Below are positions 60,792-64,000 of a DNA stretch of 64,000 nucleotides, piece by piece. Within the stretch, counting starts at the first letter, position 1; every line of letters begins with the position of its first letter. The translations under genes and the position numbers were made by a program. Under the pieces are notes generated by a model. The model was not told the DNA's origin, did no database searches, and saw nothing but the letters and a program-made list of their open reading frames with translations. Source of the DNA: JAHEME01 sp034435035 (GTDB lineage: Bacteria; Chloroflexota; Anaerolineae; Aggregatilineales; UBA3940); NCBI GenBank assembly GCA_034435035.1, contig DAOTXW010000081.1:149775-213774 (forward strand), given 5' to 3'.

Positions 60792-61601
60792 ATGCCCTGT
60801 TGCCTGGTGAGACTTTTTGCTACTTCACTGGTCGCCGGGCTGACAGCCGCCTGCGCAGGCGGCTCTGCCGGCCCGGTAAACACCACCGGCGAAGCCGCCA
60901 CGCTGACCGTTTCGGCTGCTACGGACCTGACCCCCGCCTTCGAGGAATTGGGCGATCGATTCACCCGACAGACCGGCATTCAGGTCGTATATAATTTTGG
61001 CTCGACTGGCCAGCTTGCCCAGCAGATCGAGCAGGGCGCTCCGGTGGATGTCTTTGCGGCTGCTAACCAGTCGTATGTGGATGAGCTGCTGGAACAGAGT
61101 CTGGTCATTCCCGATACCGTGGGGTTGTACGCCCAGGGGCGGATCACCCTCTGGACACGCGCAGACAGCGAGTTGGAAATTGACGACCTGCATGATCTCG
61201 CCGATGACGCCGTACAACGGATCGCCATTGCCAACCCCGATCATGCGCCCTACGGGGTTGCCGCACGCGAGGCCCTGCAATCAGCGGGGCTGTGGGAGGC
61301 ACTGCAACCCCGGCTGATCCTCGGCGAGAACGTGGCCCAGACGCTCCAGTACGCTGAGACCGGCAATGTAGATGTGGCTATTGTTGCCCTCTCGCTGAGC
61401 ATCGCCGCCGGTGATGTAGGGCGCTGGGCGCTGATCCCTGCTGAGGTTCACAGCCCGCTTAATGAGGCACTGGCTGTGATTCAGGGGACCCCCCACGAAG
61501 AGGAAGCACGCCGGTTTATTGCATTCATCAACAGCGAAGAAGGCCGCTTGATTATGCGACGCTACGGTTTTATCCTGCCGGGAGAGGTGCCGATTCAATG
61601 A
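60792..61601 (+). CDS. modA: Molybdate ABC transporter substrate-binding lipoprotein
   Basis: 269 residues. A lipoprotein signal (VAGLTAAC) precedes a type II binding fold: LTVSAATDLTPAFEELGDRF, the anion-site segment FGSTGQLAQQIEQGAPVDVF, NPDHAPYGVAAREAL and ENVAQTLQYAETGNVDVAIV. These match ModA, which binds molybdate or tungstate. It overlaps modB by 4 bp (ATGA). Confidence 0.88.
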   Translation: MPCCLVRLFATSLVAGLTAACAGGSAGPVNTTGEAATLTVSAATDLTPAFEELGDRFTRQTGIQVVYNFGSTGQLAQQIEQGAPVDVFAAANQSYVDELLEQSLVIPDTVGLYAQGRITLWTRADSELEIDDLHDLADDAVQRIAIANPDHAPYGVAAREALQSAGLWEALQPRLILGENVAQTLQYAETGNVDVAIVALSLSIAAGDVGRWALIPAEVHSPLNEALAVIQGTPHEEEARRFIAFINSEEGRLIMRRYGFILPGEVPIQ

Positions 61602-62455
61602 GCTGGTCCCCGTTCTGGCTGTCGCTGCAGGTCACGGGCACGGCGCTGGCAGGCATTGTCACCTTCGGCCTGGGCCTGGCGCTGCTGTTGGCACGATTCC
61701 GTTTCCGTGGGAAGCTTGTGCTGGAAACGCTGATCAATTTACCGCTGGTTCTGCCGCCCACCGTGGTGGGATATTACCTGCTGTTTGTGCTTGGGCGGAG
61801 CAACCCAATCGTCAGAATGCTGGGAACGAATATGCTCTTCACCTGGCAGGCCGCCGCTTTCGCCTCCATGGTAGTTGGCCTGCCGCTGATGGTACAGTCG
61901 GCACGGGCAGCGCTGGAGAACGTCAGCCCGGAAATCGAGGATGCAGCACGGGTAGACGGCGCCACAAGCTGGCGGGTATGGTGGTATGTGACCCTGCCGA
62001 TGGCACGGTGGGGCATCCTGGCGGGGCTGGTGCTGGGCGGAGCGCGCGCGCTGGGCGAGTTCGGAGCCACGCTGATGATCGCAGGCAACATCCCGGGCCG
62101 GACACAGACCCTGCCGCTGGCGATCTACGACGCAGTGCAAAACCGGCAGTATGCTGAGGCCAACCTGATGGTGCTGGTCATGACGGGGCTGGCATTCACC
62201 TGCCTGTGGCTGGTGCGTCGTTTTGGAACTTCATCAGATGAGCAGGCATGGGGTCATGGAAATCAAAGCCAACCGTCTCAACAACAGCCGCCCGCTCGTC
62301 GCCTTTCTGTTCGCCGTACCGATCGCGCTTCTGGGTGGGTTGATCGGGCTGGGCGGAGCAGAGTTTCGCCTGCCGGTGCTGGCAGGCCCGCTGCGCTACC
62401 CGGCCAGACAGGCCGTATCGCTCAACCTGGCCGTGAGCCTGATCACCATTGCTAG
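61598..62455 (+). CDS. modB: Molybdate ABC transporter permease with run-on C-terminus
   Basis: 285 residues, longer than the usual 220-230. Residues 1-212 are a normal ModB (PLVLPPTVVGYYLLF, the EAA loop EDAARVDGATSWRVWWYVTLP, GEFGATLMIAGNIPGRTQTL). After VRRFG the last 70 or so residues are Gln/Arg/Gly-rich with no membrane or family pattern and overlap the TauE-like gene by over 200 bp in another frame. The tail looks like read-through of an out-of-frame gene, as if the original stop was lost. No modC ATPase gene follows. Confidence 0.8.
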   Translation: MSWSPFWLSLQVTGTALAGIVTFGLGLALLLARFRFRGKLVLETLINLPLVLPPTVVGYYLLFVLGRSNPIVRMLGTNMLFTWQAAAFASMVVGLPLMVQSARAALENVSPEIEDAARVDGATSWRVWWYVTLPMARWGILAGLVLGGARALGEFGATLMIAGNIPGRTQTLPLAIYDAVQNRQYAEANLMVLVMTGLAFTCLWLVRRFGTSSDEQAWGHGNQSQPSQQQPPARRLSVRRTDRASGWVDRAGRSRVSPAGAGRPAALPGQTGRIAQPGREPDHHC

Positions 62456-63092
62456 CGCCCTGATGATACGCGGCCGGGCGGTTTCCTCTGTCGCGGTGCT
62501 CGATCACTGGGAAACCGCTGCCGCTCTCATCTTCGGCGCAGTTGTGGCCGCTTTCTGGGGCACAACCCTTGCTCATCGATTCGCTGAATGGCAGCTTGAG
62601 CGGGTGATTCTCATCCTGCTGCTCACCATTGGCCTCCTGCTCATCGTCGAAGCATTCCTACCGCAGCCCGGGCATGGGTTTCTCCCCCCCAACCAGGGCT
62701 TTCGAGCCGCGGCAGGTGTGCTGTTCGGTCTGGCGATCGGGCTGGTCAGCAGCCTGCTCGGCGTTGCCGGGGGTGAGCTGATTATCCCGCTGCTTCTGTT
62801 CGCCTATGGCGTTGATATCAAGATTGCGGGCACACTCAGCCTGGCGATCAGCCTGCCGACGGTGCTGGTCGGGCTGGCACGGTATGCGAGTCAGGGCGCT
62901 TTTGCGCAGCATCATGCGCTGCTGGACGCGGTTGCTCCCATGGGCATCGGATCGATCATCGGCGCTGTGCTGGGTGGCGTTCTGGCCGGGATAGTTTCAC
63001 CCGAGCTGCTCAAGGGGATACTGGGATTCGTGCTCATCTTCTCGGCCTCCCGGATCTTCCGCCAGAATCATGTCCAGTCTGAGCACAGATAG
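62238..63092 (+). CDS. TauE/SafE-family permease
   Basis: 284 residues with about eight hydrophobic segments and the two TauE half-repeats (IALLGGLIGLGGAEFRLPVL; GLAIGLVSSLLGVAGGELII). The family moves sulfite, sulfoacetate or other small anions. The start could be the ATG at 62238 or 62256; neither has a good ribosome site, and both lie within modB. Its place after modAB instead of modC suggests a link to oxyanion or sulfur handling (inference). Confidence 0.8.
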   Translation: MSRHGVMEIKANRLNNSRPLVAFLFAVPIALLGGLIGLGGAEFRLPVLAGPLRYPARQAVSLNLAVSLITIASALMIRGRAVSSVAVLDHWETAAALIFGAVVAAFWGTTLAHRFAEWQLERVILILLLTIGLLLIVEAFLPQPGHGFLPPNQGFRAAAGVLFGLAIGLVSSLLGVAGGELIIPLLLFAYGVDIKIAGTLSLAISLPTVLVGLARYASQGAFAQHHALLDAVAPMGIGSIIGAVLGGVLAGIVSPELLKGILGFVLIFSASRIFRQNHVQSEHR

Positions 63093-63249
63093 CATCAGCG
63101 CGGCAGGTACGGAGGTCGGGGGGCACACTGCCCTGCGATCCGAGTCATGACACACAAAAAACACTCATCCTGAACTCCCGTCTGAATGTCGATTGCCAGG
63201 AACTGGTCAATCTCCATCCCATTGGGTGTTCGAGATGAGTCGCCTTAGG

Positions 63250-63322
63250 TGCCCCCAAGGGGATTCGAACCCCTGTTTCAGCCTTGAAAGGGCCGCGTCC
63301 TGGTCCTCTAGACGATAGGGGC
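63250..63322 (-). tRNA. tRNA-Glu (anticodon UUC)
   Basis: On the minus strand the acceptor arms GCCCCTA and TGGGGGC pair with one G-T. The anticodon stem CGGCC/GGCTG closes the loop CTTTCAA (anticodon TTC), and the T arm is CAGGG-GTTCGAAT-CCCCT. The discriminator is A; the CCA end is not encoded. Confidence 0.93.
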
Positions 63323-63594
63323 GAGGCGGGCAAGATTGTACCGCGTCGGTCTTGGCTGTCAACCGCCCGCAGTGTTTGCAACGCAACGCGACTCAGCGAC
63401 GAACTGCGCCGGCGTTGGCATGTTGAGCGCCAGATGGAGGCGCTTGGGGCACCGATAGTTCAGGAAGACATCGACATGTGCGGAGCGAGGGACAGGTCAG
63501 AAGGTGTCAACGTGTCTTGCTTGCCCGCCTGCTGTTGGCAGCGTACATGCTCATCCGCTCCCTACCATCTGATCCCGGCTGCTGCTCCCAGCGC

Positions 63595-64000
63595 CTACAA
63601 ATAGAAGATTCGATCCTTGTACTGCTCAATCATCCTGGCGTTGTAGTCCATCCCGCCGTCCACATTCCCTGCAAGGAATACCGGCGGCGTGATTCCCTTT
63701 TCCAGCAATGCTTCAATGGTGGCAGCTACCAGGGCGTGCAGAATGGCGATGCTGGTGACCCCCGATGCCGGGCAGAACTTCTGTGGCACGCCTTCCGCCG
63801 ACAGCAGGGCGTCACCGGGATCCACTTTGTTGTCAAGCACGACATCGGCAAACTCGTACATCTTCTTGCCTGAAGGATGCCGCGAGGCAAACGCCTGGGT
63901 GTAGGCGCGGGAAGTCACACCGATTACCTTAATATCGCGTTCCTTTGCGAGCTGGGCAAGCTCAACAGGCACCGCATTCCGGCCAGAGACTGACACCAGG
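63595..64000 (-). CDS. SIS-domain (sugar isomerase/UPF0309-like) protein, 5' end outside window
   Basis: The C-terminal 134 or so codons of a SIS-domain protein, open to the window edge. SGRNAVPVELAQLAKERD is the phosphosugar-binding SxSGxN-type loop and its helix; VTSRAYTQAFASRHPSGKKM and DVVLDNKVDPGDALLSAEG match SIS proteins annotated as sugar isomerases or UPF0309. The terminal stretch (FLAGNVDGGMDYN) is typical of this subgroup. A GTG at 63996 is in frame but lies inside the domain, so the true start is upstream. Confidence 0.8.
   Translation of the reverse strand, partial: LVSVSGRNAVPVELAQLAKERDIKVIGVTSRAYTQAFASRHPSGKKMYEFADVVLDNKVDPGDALLSAEGVPQKFCPASGVTSIAILHALVAATIEALLEKGITPPVFLAGNVDGGMDYNARMIEQYKDRIFYL

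Noticed and set aside
63323..63594. Region between tRNA-Glu and the SIS gene examined for an attachment site or integrase remnant
   Set aside because: No direct repeat of the tRNA end and no integrase-like frame were seen.

Overview
The window is about 64 kb of GC-rich, densely packed bacterial chromosome with no insertion sequence, prophage or CRISPR array that I could see. The gene mix suggests an uncultured Chloroflexota, probably Anaerolineae-like. It includes Ser/Thr kinases and FHA proteins inside a Tad-type pilus locus, CpaB/SAF proteins, DUF11 repeats, Pro/Thr linkers joined to TolB/PD40 propellers, GT-C glycosyltransferases with extra soluble domains, an F420-type luciferase-like oxidoreductase, and few transport genes. 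The phylum is inferred from gene content; no 16S gene is present.

Layout. 1-3070 (minus): a two-component operon (7TM histidine kinase, stand-alone receiver, HEAT protein, second receiver cut by the window edge). 3244-7772 (plus): two translationally coupled GT-C glycosyltransferases. 7789-9235 (minus): ECF sigma factor, anti-sigma factor and a VOC protein. 9795-23836 (plus): a Tad-like surface/pilus locus with a TadE-CARDB-DUF11-malectin fusion, a second TadE protein, a TadG-like protein, two CpaB proteins, two FHA proteins flanking a Ser/Thr kinase, a PepSY-like protein and a 58-residue basic protein. 23925-29131: epimerase, lipoprotein, class V aminotransferase (minus), and two deoxynucleoside kinases, one fused to a MazG-like domain. 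29205-36078 (minus): LCP protein, a degenerate-PP2C/propeller protein, a metallo-beta-lactamase-fold protein lacking most metal ligands, an AlaX-type editing protein and an esterase lipoprotein. 36104-42689 (plus): a TetR-controlled ABC-2 export operon with a clear promoter and operator. 42758-45479 (minus): HPRT, EamA transporter, and an ECF sigma factor coupled to a DNA alkyltransferase. 45633-49955 (plus): DUF4173-like membrane protein, SH3 protein, PurB. 49973-56319 (minus): aldo/keto reductase, LLM oxidoreductase, a small protein, a LysM-peptidase and a second Ser/Thr kinase with a propeller. 56481-62 kb: GT4, propeller lipoprotein, a selenoprotein, and a PadR-ModA-ModB-TauE operon. The right end has tRNA-Glu and a truncated SIS-domain gene.

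The most notable observation is a SelW/Rdx-family gene at 59847-60092 (minus). Its CxxU motif is written with an in-frame TGA followed by a hairpin at bacterial SECIS distance, so ordinary gene calling yields only a 61-residue stub. Other recurring themes are leaderless or nearly leaderless promoters (a -10 box 6-7 nt before the ATG), two of which would drive tiny upstream ORFs that end at the start codon of the main gene, and degenerate signalling or catalytic domains (PP2C, MBL, one FHA, one ABC ATPase) that probably act in binding rather than catalysis.
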